Source: Liolophura sinensis | Taxonomy: Eukaryota > Mollusca > Polyplacophora > Chitonida > Chitonidae | Reading direction: 5' to 3' | Length of the DNA: 64,000 bases | Assembly: GCF_032854445.1 (NCBI RefSeq) | Contig: NC_088298.1 | Location: 24,639,295-24,703,294 of the forward strand | Part shown: piece after piece, positions 1 through 12,700 of the stretch | Layout: the number at the start of each line of letters is the position of its first letter | Position numbering within the stretch: position 1 is the first letter of the stretch | The notes under the pieces: generated by a model | Seen by the model: only the letters and a program-made list of their open reading frames with translations | What the model was told of the DNA's origin: nothing | Database searches by the model: none | Program-made: the position numbers and the translations under genes

Positions 1-680
1 ACAACAAAATCCCATGGTTAATTTTAACATGGGAATTTGGCAATTTTCACTGGATGACAGAAAAATGTTAAAGGTTAATATGCAAAATAGTATATATATG
101 CTGTCATTTCTTAGCTAAAATCATAAAGGTCTGAATATAAATCAGAATGAATGACCTAAAGGAGAAAAAGATGTATTATATACATACATAATAAATTAGG
201 CTATACAAGTTCACTAAAAAACGAAATGACCTAAAACACAGAATATTTGGAATTTGAGAAAGCGAATATTATATTCATATTGGCCTTACAATTTATTATA
301 ATTTTTTTCTTTCAAAAATACAATAGGAGAATTAAAAAATAGCAGTTTAAATGGCTGTAATTTTTACATGTACTTTTAACATGAACAGAATGAGCTACTG
401 ACAAAGGTGAAATTTGGTGTCTTTTGCTTTGAAAAGGAAATCATATCAAAAATAAACGGATAAATGCCAAGAGTAAACCATCGGCCTTTGGCATGTAACT
501 GATGAGCTTTCCCTCACAGCTTCTCCCCTGCGGAGCTCAATTTGTATGCCTGACAGGTAAGAGAAAACTACTGGAAATATCCAACAAACTTCAAGTCAGA
601 TCTTGTTTAATGTGAAAAAAATAAAAGAAAATGTAAAAAAATCCCAAAATACAAAAATTGCTTCAAATACATGAATTAAC
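1..680 (-). other. ORP intron 12 (partial)
   Basis: AT-rich sequence downstream of exon 12. I found no exon of the ORD domain on the minus strand here, so the next exon lies off the left edge. Confidence 0.7.
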
Positions 681-791
681 CTCTGAAGATGAGTCACTGG
701 TTCCTAACGTTTCTTCTGCATCAAAGTAGAGATCTGCGACGGAGCAGCTTTCAGCAGATAATGACGGCTTCAGAGGGTGCAATGGGGGATC
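681..791 (-). CDS. OSBPL6-like: ORP exon 12 (FFAT motif)
   Basis: 37 codons, phase 0 at both ends. It contains VADLYFDAEETL, a FFAT motif (core LYFDAEE, residues 538-544) that in this family binds the MSP domain of VAP on the ER; vertebrate ORP6 has SEFFDAQEVL at the same place. Tyr instead of Phe at core position 2 is allowed in known FFAT motifs. The following SSSE matches the acidic Ser-rich stretch before the ORD domain. Donor GAG/GTTAAT is the weakest in the gene. It is the last exon visible at the left edge. Confidence 0.93.
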
Positions 792-3700
792 CTGAAGAAC
801 AATGTCAATATGTTACCCACAACTCCAAAATGTAAACGTATGAACGATGAAAACAAAAATCAACCATGTTTTAATAGTTGCATTTAGAACTAAGACAACA
901 TATGACACAGTTACATGCCTAACTTTTTGTTTGTTCTTTTTCAGCAACATTTCTGTGCAGTTTCAACAACATTTCAGGCTATGAGCACGAAGACAATCAT
1001 CAAGTACTCTAATTCCTCAACGTCTTCACAAATTAAACAGCAATTTTCAGTGCAATTTAAGGAAAAGTTTATTTTGGGGACAAGCCTACATTGGTTGGAT
1101 TGACCAATTTCAGGGCTTCACAAAAAATGGGATTTTATCAGTCTGCACACAATAATGAATTCAGAATATGCTTGAATAAACCAATCATATGATGAACCAG
1201 TTCAAATTCAATGCAAATGATTTCAAACGATTTAGATTGAATGCTGAAGGCTAGGCTAAACATACATGTCAACTAAAGGTATTCAAAGTTGTAGAAAACA
1301 CAAATAGCTGCGTAACATTTCTTATGCCCCCATCACACCAAACAAGTTCTCACAACGTTCTTAAAGCTGCTGCCCAACGGGCTCAAACTGCGTGCGAACG
1401 GAGTGGACACTGTAGTAACTTTTTACGATCTTTACATGAACCTCATGGACGGGCTCAGACGGGAAGAGTGCTGCAGTACAGGCTCAAACTGCGTGCGAAC
1501 GGAGTGGACACTGTAGTAACTTTTTACGGTCTTTACATGAACCTCATGGACGGGCTCAGGCGGGAAGAGTGCTGCAGTACTCAAAATTCCCCTTCTGGAA
1601 TTAGACAGAGTGACAACGTCCATAAAACGAAACAGACGTACTACAAACAAAATTGCCGTACTTCGATCCTACTAGGAACATGTTACCTGATGTAGTTGGA
1701 CATCAACTGATCAATTGCAGTACATGTGCACCCCCATGGGGTCCGTTTGTACCTCGTTCATCCTGTCCACAGACGGACCCAACTCGTCTCAGCTCGTTGA
1801 CTTGATGTGCATCCTATTTTAGACATCATTTGGCCTAAGTTACATGTTCTGCGATGACCACAGCCTGTTTTACGAATTTTTTTAGGATGCGCAGGACGTT
1901 TTGAGAACTACTTTGGTGTGACAATAGCATTATAGCCATACTTTTTTACCTTCACTGAAAAAAAGAGTTCAAAATTCTTACATATACTCTAATTCACAAA
2001 TGAAGCTGTATAAATAAAAGCTGTCTTAATCTATTGCATATGACATACTCTGAATTCACTTTTCTGCTATAAAATTAAAACTTTGAATTTTACATGAGTT
2101 AACAACCCTTTTCAAAAATGTTATAAACACAAGCTTCAAACAGGTCACAGCAACAGAACATAAACAAAATGAAAGAACACAACTTTTTATGTTTTGAATA
2201 AAATTCTTGTGATGCAAATATTCAATCTAATGTATGACTGGGACAATAAAGTGAATTGGACATTGAACTCTTGGTTTACGAGGAAAGTTGATATGACCAT
2301 ACTTCATATCATTCACAACAGACTGCATTTAAATGAGTGAAAAAAATAAATAAATAAATAAACACAAATATACTCAGATACAGTTTTTAATGGCCTATCT
2401 ACGGATGCTTTGATACTTCATTTCTGAAGCGACTATACTTAGGAGTTTTTTGGTAATAAATTGGTCAGAGCAAATCCAAGGTAAATTTTGCTATTATTTC
2501 ATAATGATCCAAATAGATGTAATTACCTTTGGCTTGACATCCTGCAGCCAAGTGGGTGCATGTGTTACAGTTCAAATTTGGTAACAAAGTTCCTCAATTT
2601 ACAAAATAGGTCACAGTATACCTTTGTCAAACTTAGAAGCTTGGTATTCACACCTATGGCTTTACCTTGTTACCTTGCAAATTGGCATGACGAATCACAA
2701 GGGGTGAATGTGGCTTAATTAACATAACACAACTAACATAAATGTACCTCGTATATAAGGCCATTGACACAAACGTACCTTGTATATAAGGCCATTAACA
2801 TAAATGTACCTCATATATAAGGCCACACCAATTATATTTGTTGTTTAAAGACAGAATAAATGTGTTTCAATGTTGTAGGAGGGTATAAAAATAAAATGTA
2901 AAATCATTTATCCCAGTAATTTTTCCTGTTGACAACAAAAAAGACATTTACATGGTCAGAAAGCTTTCAGTTGTAAAACAGGAAAATCATAAAAAAAAAA
3001 CATCAAGACTGGATAAACTGTATAGGTGGAATTCCATTTTTATTTTTAGTGTCGGCTCGCCCATCAAAGACAAAATAAAATTGACGTTGCCTAACAGACA
3101 GGATGAGGTGAATTCCAGCTGCATATATTAATACATATGTCTCAAAGAATTAAGCTGCTCAAGTACCTGGTGTTCAAAACTGGAACAAAAATTCAAATTT
3201 CACTGTCCTGAGAAACTTTTACAAAAACAAACCGATTCAGACCCAGATGTCGCTGTAATATAGCCGAGATTTATCATTTTCCGAACTTCCTTACTTGCAT
3301 GAAGACTAATTTTTTAAAGCAATTTACAGAAGTTGAAAACCTATGACACCACATTACGCCTTTTAATTAAAAAAGTTTAACTGTTTGGATGGAGACTTTT
3401 TCACCATCCTCCTTCAGGCCGAGATGTTGGCATGTACATGTAAAACTTTTTATCATGTAAAAGAATTTTGAATATATTATAAAATATCTTGATATAAATA
3501 AAACTTTAAGATCTTAATTAATAAGACGTACAATTATAATTTAGCATTTCCATTCCTGACATTCAAGATAAAAACTTGTCTTGAAACTGAAATTGACAGG
3601 ACAAAAATCCAAAAAGTTCAAATTTGTGCGACACAGCAGGAAAAATGGCAGGGGTGAGAAGATCAGACTTGGGGATTGGGATCCGACAACCTACCTGATC

Positions 3701-6700
3701 TACAGGAGTGGCTAGCGGGGAAGGCGGGCTTATGATCGGCTCGACAATCGCGGAGTCTGCATGTATCTTAGTCAACCGAGAACGAAGATCAGCATTCTGT
3801 TTGAGAGCCTGTTTATGGTAACACAATACACTGTTATAAAATGTATCGTCTCTTAAAGTATGTGTCACAGACAAAAAGGACCCTCCTCCCCCCCCCCCCC
3901 CCCAAAGCTCTCTATTCAATGATTGGAAAATAAATAGTATATCTTTCATATTAATTCCCCATCAAAGAAATGTATATAGTCAAGCAATTATATACCGAGG
4001 CCTAGTTATATCTTTGCAGCCCAAATCTACCTTTTACCAGCCCCGAAACTCGAAGCAATGGAAGCTGGCTATGTTTTGAACTACATGTTGTTGTTGTTGT
4101 TACGCAGTTGACATGCTTTGCAAAATATAAAAGAGGCTTTGCATTCTCTTTGTGCGTGCTGTGCAGCGAGCCTAATAATCAGTGCATTACACAGGGATGA
4201 ATAGTGCTCACACAGGGATGAATAGTGCTTTAAATAAAGAATTATAATGCTTTTTTTATTGCGAAAAGCAGCTCTATCAGTGACTTCATCAGTCGCAAAC
4301 ATTTTTAACATCCCATCAAGTAACATCAGCCATTCACATAACCTGAAGCCTGAATGTAAGATGACATCAATTTTGTGCTTGATGTCGCAGCTATGATAGT
4401 GAATTTGCACTTTTTTGTCACCACATGCCACAAAACGAAGCAAGTAAAAACCACGAAGGTGTCCTGAGATGCATCCACTTTTTTGGTTCTGCAATTTTTT
4501 GTCAAAACAAAATTCATGTCCGAAAATATATATATATATATTCTTGTACAAAAACAAACAATAAACATATCAAAATACGAAGTGTAGACTGTCAGTGAGA
4601 AATTCAAATTTTATCACCAGGATTTGTTAAACATCCACAAAACTGTTTTCAGGTAATGTAATGGTAAAACTGAGCGATGATTGTGGTGTAAAAGAAAAAA
4701 TAAACACATACTTCCATTTTGATATAGTGGGAAATACGTCTGCGTGATTTCCATTATTGAAAAATGGATTTTATATGTAGCAAGCATAAAAAATGACTTA
4801 CTATGTAGCAAGCAGGATTTTCTTTGCCGCAAGCAGGACTTTAAACTCAATTATAAAACTTTCATATCTTCACAAATATTTTCTCAAAATATTAGTAGCA
4901 TAGTTTTACAGGAAATTAGCTTCAATCACGCTATGAACATAAAGGGTACGATCTATTTTAAGTATCAACTGCAAAATGATACAGCAATGTTTTCTATATT
5001 CAAGCAACAAAATAAGCTGTTACAAAATTCAATAGTCTGAAATTCCACCTCCACATTTTTATGTACATCTCATCCTGCTTCAATTGTCCTTTACACACTA
5101 GCTTCCTCACAGTTTGTTTTTTTTCCTTTCCCAATTATTATCAATTCCTTAAATATAACGAGCAAAATTTGAAATCAAAGACTCACATTCCACAACTAGC
5201 CTGCAGAGCTGGGTTAGCTCCCCTGAACTGATCATGCCGATAAAACGGTACAAACAGGCAACAAGGCATGCTGTTCAAGCACCAACAGTGTGGCAACACA
5301 AAGCAAGCATTGCAATAAAGGATAGCAAGAAAGGATAGCAAAAAAGCAAGAAAATTTTTGGATGGTTCAGGCCAAATGGCTGCCATACTTACCTCTGCCA
5401 GACCTGTCTTCAGTGCTGTAATAGAGTTGGACGTGTTTTGGAGCCCTGGTCCACTTTCCTGTTCAAACGCTTGCTTCAGACGATCCCGCTCAGTACCAAT
5501 CATTCTCACTAGAGACTTTAGAATTTCTGTCACTGTGGGCGCCAAGAGGAATATAGAAAATGCAAATTAAAACTTGACCAACCTCTTCATCAAATAGACA
5601 TAAAATGTTTTAATCTAATGTCTTTTTTTTACTCACGACGGTCAGCTTATAGAGGATTAATAAAACCCGAAGGCTGAGAAAACTTCCTCATAAAATATAT
5701 ATACAAAATATACGGTATTTTTTTTTTAAATTTCTTTTTGATTTACCCTTTTTATATCTGGTTGGTGTTTTGACCTGTATGACCACAGCCAGTATTATGG
5801 TGGGAGGAAACCAGGTAATTATCTGGGTGGTGTTTTCGCCTGTATGACCATAGCCAGTATTATGGTGGGAGGAAACCAGGTAATTATCTGGTTGGTGTTT
5901 TCACCTGTATGACCACAGCCAGTATTATGGTGGGAGGTACCAGGTAATTATCTGGTTGGTGTTTTCACCTGTATGACCACAGCCAGTATTATGGTGGGAG
6001 GAAACCAGGTAATTATCTGGTTGGTGTTTTCACCTGTATGACCACAGCCAGTATTATGGTGGGAGGTACCAGGTAATTATCTGGTTGGTGTTTTCACCTG
6101 TATGACCACAGCCAGTATTATGGTGGGAGGAAACCAGGTAATTATCTGGTTGGTGTTTTCACCTGTATGACCACAGCCAGTATTACGGTGGGAGGTACCA
6201 GGTAATTATCTGGTTGGTGTTTTCACCTGTATGACCACAGCCAGTATTATGATGGGAGAAAACCAGGTAATTATCTGGTTGGTGTTTTCACCTGTATGAC
6301 CACAGCCAGTATTATGGTGGGAGGTACCAGGTAATTATCTGGTTGGTGTTTTCACCTGTATGACCACAGCCAGTATTATGGTGGGAGGAAACCAGGTAAT
6401 TATCTGGTTGGTGTTTTCACCTGTATGACCACAGCCAGTATTACGGTGGGAGGTACCAGGTAATTATCTGGTTGGTGTTTTCACCTGTATGACCACAGCC
6501 AGTATTATGATGGGAGGAAACCAGGTAATTATCTGGTTGGTGTTTTCACCTGTATGACCACAGTCAGTATTATGGTGCGAGGTACCAGGTAATTATCTGG
6601 TTGGTGTTTTCACCTGTATGACCACAGCCAGTATTATGGTGGGAGGTACCAGGTAATTATCTGGTTGGTGTTTTCACCTATATGACCACAGCCAGTATTA

Positions 6701-9700
6701 TGGTGGGAGGAAACCAGGTAATTATCTGGTTGGTGTTTTCACCTGTATGACCACAGCCAGTATTATGATGGGAGAAAACCAGGTAATTATCTGGTTGGTG
6801 TTTTCACCTGTATGACCACAGCCAGTATTATGGTGGGAGGTACCAGGTAATTATCTGGTTGGTGTTTTCACCTGTATGACCACAGCCAGTATTATGGTGG
6901 GAGGAAACCAGGTAATTATCTGGTTGGTGTTTTCACCTGTATGACCACAGCCAGTATTACGGTGGGAGGTACCAGGTAATTATCTGGTTGGTGTTTTCAC
7001 CTGTATGACCACAGCCAGTATTATGATGGGAGGAAACCAGGTAATTATCTGGTTGGTGTTTTCACCTGTATGACCACAGCCAGTATTATGATGTGAGGAA
7101 ACCAGGTAATTATCTGGTTGGTTTTTTCACCTGTATGACCACAGTCAGTATTATGGTGGGAGGAAACCAGGTAATTATCTGGTCAGTGTTTTCGCCTGTA
7201 TGACCACAGCCAGTATTATGGTGGGAGGAAACCAGGTAATTATCTGGTTGGTGTTTTCACCTGTATGACCACAGCCAGTATTAGGGTGGGAGGAAACCAG
7301 GTGATTTCTTTGTGATGGGGTAGTGAACTCCTGTGTGCTCACAGGCATTTCTCGTATACAAAGAAGGTTGGATTAAAGGATTAATAAAACCTTAAGGCTG
7401 AGAAAACCACATATAAACTTTTCACGCAACTACGCACAGATTTTCAGAAGGACCTCACGGTGTTATAGAGTAATGGCACGAGGCAAGTTTTATTTCTATG
7501 ATTGGTGTTTTACGCCATCCTCAAGAATATTTCACTTATACGACGATAGCCAGAACTACATGTATGGTGGGAGGAAGCTGCCGCATTAACCACCTTGGCC
7601 TCAGAGTTACCCTATAGGGCAAGTGATCTTTACCTTACGAGAACAGTAGAAGCACAGTAGAAGTCTTGGATTGGTGTATTCATTACGACTTTATTTATAC
7701 GACAGTGGCCACTAGGCCACAGAGGCCCCACCCCTACCCCACTGGCTAACACCTGACTCAACAAATTTTATCATTAACATACCTTCTTCAGCTTTGGCCA
7801 AGAAGTTTTCTCGTATCTTGATATCTTGTATGCGTGTTTCATGATCGGGAAGGGAGCACTCGGGCATGCTGGTAGGGCGAGGCCTCTCTCCATCCATCTC
7901 CACGAGATTCGGATTGGATGAACTCATGTGAAGTCTGTCAGTGGCTGCAGGGGCCAGTGTATAGTGAGAGTTGGACTGTACAACAGTAAGGGAGACAACT
8001 GTGTCACAATCTTGATTTTAATTTCACATCCAAGTATACAATCATGCATATTGTCTATGAAAATAACAATCAGGGATGAAAGCAAACATTTCAAATATCG
8101 GAAAATGGCCAAATTATGTGTAAAATTCCGTGAACTTTATACAATTTTCCAGCGCATTGAAAAAATCACTGAAAAAAAGTGAATAAAAAAAATTTAAATC
8201 TCTGAAAGTCCACAACTGAGGAATGTTTACATAAATTTCTCAAACATTTTACTTCATTTTCTTTTAAATGTATAAATGTAAATCAAACATTAAGATTTAA
8301 CTCTGGATGTCCTATTAGTTAGATTAGATTAGTTAGATTTAAATTAAAATAAATGTTATTAACAAACTTCTTTATATTTCATATCCATATCTGTTCATGA
8401 TACATAAAACTCTCCTTCAAATTTTAAATTTGGCTGTTTTAAACTCAGCAAAACAAAAACTGATAATTTGAACTGTAAGTTAACCTATTTACAGATTTAC
8501 TTTCCATTGGTGTTCTGGAAATGTTAACTTCATCTTTTTGTTTCTTTTAACCTAAAATTTACTTGCTTGTTTGGTGTTTTACACCGAACCCAAGAATATT
8601 TCACTTATCAGCCCTGACGGCCAGCATTATGGTGGGATGCAACTGGGTATAGCCCGAGGGAAACCTACGACCATCCAGAGGTTGCTGCCAGGCCTCCCCA
8701 TGTATGGTTGGATAGGAAGCCAGCATGATATGCGTCGATTCCACAAAGCCATTAGTGATTTAAGTCAAAATTTGACATATGATCTCAAAGCTTATTTCTC
8801 GGTTTTAGAAATTAAGGCTTTATACCCTTCATCAATGTTATCCTAAGACAAATGTGTCAAAATTTCAACTTCCAGAACCAAAAACTAAGCATCGAGTTTT
8901 TAAATTCTGACTTAAGACAAAAAGGGCTTTGTGAAAGTAGCCCTAGGACTTGAACTCACAGTGACCGCATTGGTGAGAGGGCAAGTAGTGTAATAGGGAC
9001 AGGTATTATTACCATTTTTGTGGTAATAATTCTTAAAACATAGCAAATCTAACCTAAGAGCAAGCTTTACCAATTTTGGTCTTACAACCAATAACATTTG
9101 ATTTCTAACACAGTGCCTGTATTTAACCTGTCGACATAAAGTTCATTAATTTACATGAATCAGGGCTTGCACCAATTCTTGGTCAGAAAATTCTAGGTGT
9201 CTTTTATGATAGTATAGTCTCATTTTACTGAATATAAAGTTTTGTTATGCTTTATTTAATGCATGTTATATTAATCCAGTAATATGTATAACACAGGAAT
9301 AAAAACTTGCCCTGTTTATTTTCCATGATATTTCATGACCCCACAGTGAAATTCACAAAATTTTTCAGGCATGAAAAAGGTTTAGTCTATTCTCATAGCT
9401 TCCCAGACAGGGCCGTATTTACCAAGCAATTTAAACATTTTAGTCATGCATTCTAACTCCTTAAAAAGCCAATCTCAGAACAAGAAATAAGTCAAATTGT
9501 GGTTAGTGCATTGTTCTACAGTGAAGAACCAGTGTACAAATTTTAAACATTCTAAAGTGAAGCATTTTAATTGTAGCTGTGCTTGAATTTTTGGCTTAAA
9601 AGTTTGATAAATACAGATTCCATAAGGAAGCGGGCTCATATTCCATGTCTTAATGTACAGCCTGGAAAAATGCCTAGTTCAATTTCATGACTTTTCCAGT

Positions 9701-12700
9701 GAGATTTCCAGGGATTTTCATGACCCCGTACGACCACTGTGAATAGAAAGTCTGTTATATCAAACTGAAATGTGAACTGCAAGTCTTTTCAAAATTCTAA
9801 GTTGATTTATTTAACACAATTTTTTGGTTCTGAAATTTTGTTATTATTACTGTTATTTGAAATTTGAATACAGATAGAAGTGTAGACACATTAATTAGTG
9901 CTTAAAGATAAACCTTCATAAAGACCACTGATTGTCTCCCTTTTCGTTCCAAACATCACAACAACAAAAGGCCTTCATTTTGTGTCCCAAACATCACCCA
10001 GATAATTACTTTTTATGAAATATGAATAAAAACTTGAAATCTTTAGAGTTCACTTTAAAATACAGCGTCATTTATGAAGTTTACTTAAAGCACTAGCCTG
10101 TAGAAATTGGTTGATGCCAATTATGAAGCCAGTACAAAACTGTAATAAAAATATAATACAGAAAAATCATAAAATCAAATGTAAATAAGAGTAGGGTAGC
10201 ATGCAGAATGGTTTTCAAACACAATATAATTCATGCCTTGAGCAAAAACAAGACATTCTACACATGCCTTTAATTTTAATAGTCATTTTCATGAACGATT
10301 ATAATGCTGAAACATGCCATCAATAGAGATATTTGTTTAGTGTGAGATATCAGGCAAGATATGAAAAGAATATATGTACATGTATAAATGTATCAATGAG
10401 AGATTAACATAGGCCAACCAGAGCTGCAGGCACCAAGCGTAAGGTTTAAGTAATATAACCAACAGTTGTAAAGCGAACGGGAGACTCTGTAAACTGTAGG
10501 GTTGATCTAAAATCTGTCGAATGGATAAGACACTTTTTTTACGACATCTGACAAGACCAAGAAAAAAAATGTACAAATCTATTTTGCAAACCTACTGGTG
10601 TAACAAACAGATGTTCACACGACAGACTTTTTTCTTTAAAGTTAAGGGTCTGGCATTCTCAACACTTTCAGTTATCCAAAAGTTTTATTTTAGTTCAAAT
10701 GACGTTACAGAATCCATATTCAACAATAATTTTCTTGGCTCTGAAACAGTTATTCTTTTTCCTTCCTGGTCAATTATTTATCAAGTCTAAACAGCAAGAT
10801 CATGTCAAACTTTAACTGGCCATTTTAATTTGCTTGCCATAATTTTTTTTCACGCATCAATGCCAGACCCTGGACTATTACCTAAAGACACGTCACAAAG
10901 TCTGGTTAGTGAGACTAGTGGAGACTTACAGAATTTTTTAAATGGGTATGCTGAGGGCTAGAAGTGCATGTAGAATTGGACGAAGAAGACGAGGTTCGGG
11001 TTTTCCGTTTGCTCCGCAGAGACAGTCCCATTTTCTTACGCCGAGGTGACGCGAGAATTGTCGGACACTAGAAGACGAGGGGAAAAAGAGAGAAAGACAA
11101 AAAAATGCACACACTGCTGGCATTCACAATACACAGAACTAAAACAAAAAACTCAGGGGAGGTGAGACCAAAATGCACACACAATAGTAGTGTCACCAAA
11201 AAAGACCATTTTATATTTCTCTCAAAAATGAAGCATTAAAGTGTTATCTTTAACTACAGAATCACAGTATAAAAAGTCTAACATTCTCTAATGCCATAGA
11301 CGAAGTTTTCTTCCTTTAATTTCCCTTCTTTGAATAAAACTTTGAACAAATATATGATACCTTTTTTATTTTGAAAGAAGCTACCCTAAAGCTACAACTA
11401 CAGAGACATCTCTATATGTACAATCTAGAAATAAATCCAAACTTGTTAATAATATCTACCAGTACAAATATTTGCCAAAACCATTTCCTGCCAAAATCTA
11501 GAGATGTCAATGAAGACTTTTGCTTTAAAAATCCATTTGCAGAAAACTCTAAACCAGTGGAACCACAATGAGACCAGCAAATCTAATGCTTTATTAAGAA
11601 TGATCGAAAGTGCACCATGTGACAGCCTTTCCTATCTCCACAGAAATCTAGACAAGTAAAACGTACACCCAGATCAATCAGTCAAAGTTAAATTAACCTG
11701 GCAGCAAATTTGCCAAATAATTATGTCCTACCCAAAAGGAAAACCCATCACCTCTAAAAGCAAACGAAACACTTACATGTAAGTGAAGTATATGTCAGAT
11801 GAAAGTTCATTGAACACTTTATAGGGAAAAAGTTTGATTTGTATTTTTAGAAATTTACCAACTAAGTTTGCACCAAGGTACATTCAGCAAATGCATTTAT
11901 AGCTGTATATGCCCTAAATGACCATAATATTATGTCCATGACTAACTTGCCCATTTTTCCTGATTCTGAGAATTCTGTTGACTTTAGAAAGGTGATGTGA
12001 TGGTATATGAACATTGTATGGAGAAGTACAGCGGCCTGCGATGGAGTGAAATGCCACACACCTGCTGTTGCATCAGCGGCCACAATATGGCCAGAAAGGG
12101 CCACAACAAAATTAACTGTTTCAAATCTATTCTATTCAATTAAAAACATTCTAAAAAAATTGAACTGTTTTCCTGGACATCACTTAAAGGTCTATCATCT
12201 CACATGTACTTCCTGTTAGTGTTTTCTTTGCCTTTAACAGACTCACAACAAAAAATTTTGACACAAACCACCCATGTGTTCTCTGCCTACTACATGTAAG
12301 TGCGGAAGTTGGATTGGAAAAATCCAATTCAGAGTCTTATTGATTTGTGAATTAAAACAAAAGTTGACTTCAGAATCTTTAACACAAACAAAATGATCGA
12401 TATCGTCATGTTTAACAAATTTATGTGTTGTAGCAACTTCCTGCACTGACTTGTTGTTAACTCTCACCCTGTCTTTTGTTAGAATTCAGAATCATTCTCC
12501 AGTACAAACAAATATAAAGTCAAAAGGCTAAACTTCACTTCCCAAAATATGGAAAGCAATATATACGCAAATTAATCTGACTGAAAGTAGACACACTGAG
12601 AGCATATCTTTTCAGATTAGTCCTCTACTAGAACCGGTGAAATGAATCCTACTATACACCTTAATTCCAGCCTTACCACTTCAAATCCACCCTACACCAA

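Larger units (their letters stand above)
792..3694 (-). other. ORP intron 11
   Basis: 2.9-kb intron. It holds a decayed MITE copy (about 1003-1200), a 101-bp tandem duplication (1381-1582), an (AAAT)n run near 2340-2362 and a three-copy 31-bp repeat (2733-2826). The rest is AT-rich unique sequence. Confidence 0.75.
5533..7782 (-). other. ORP intron 9, mostly minisatellite
   Basis: Contains the 65-bp array (5758-7305) and two SINE-tail copies to its right (7493-7620 and 7665-7740), the last ending about 45 bases from exon 9. Confidence 0.8.
7976..10929 (-). other. ORP intron 8
   Basis: Holds two SINE pieces (8568-8745 and 8938-8985); otherwise AT-rich unique sequence with no gene-like feature on either strand. 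Confidence 0.7.

Noticed and set aside
7712-7927. Separate small gene starting at the ATG at 7927
   Set aside because: It is the middle of ORP exon 9; the frame continues upstream to the acceptor at 7976 and joins exon 8.
10543-10547. Five-base microexon (ATGTC) after a good pyrimidine tract
   Set aside because: It was considered to repair phase between exons 8 and 9, but the extended exon 9 restores phase without it.
10881-10900. 20-base microexon between ORP exons 8 and 9
   Set aside because: It has plausible splice signals, but reads a stop in phase 0 and is not needed once exon 9 is extended to 7975.
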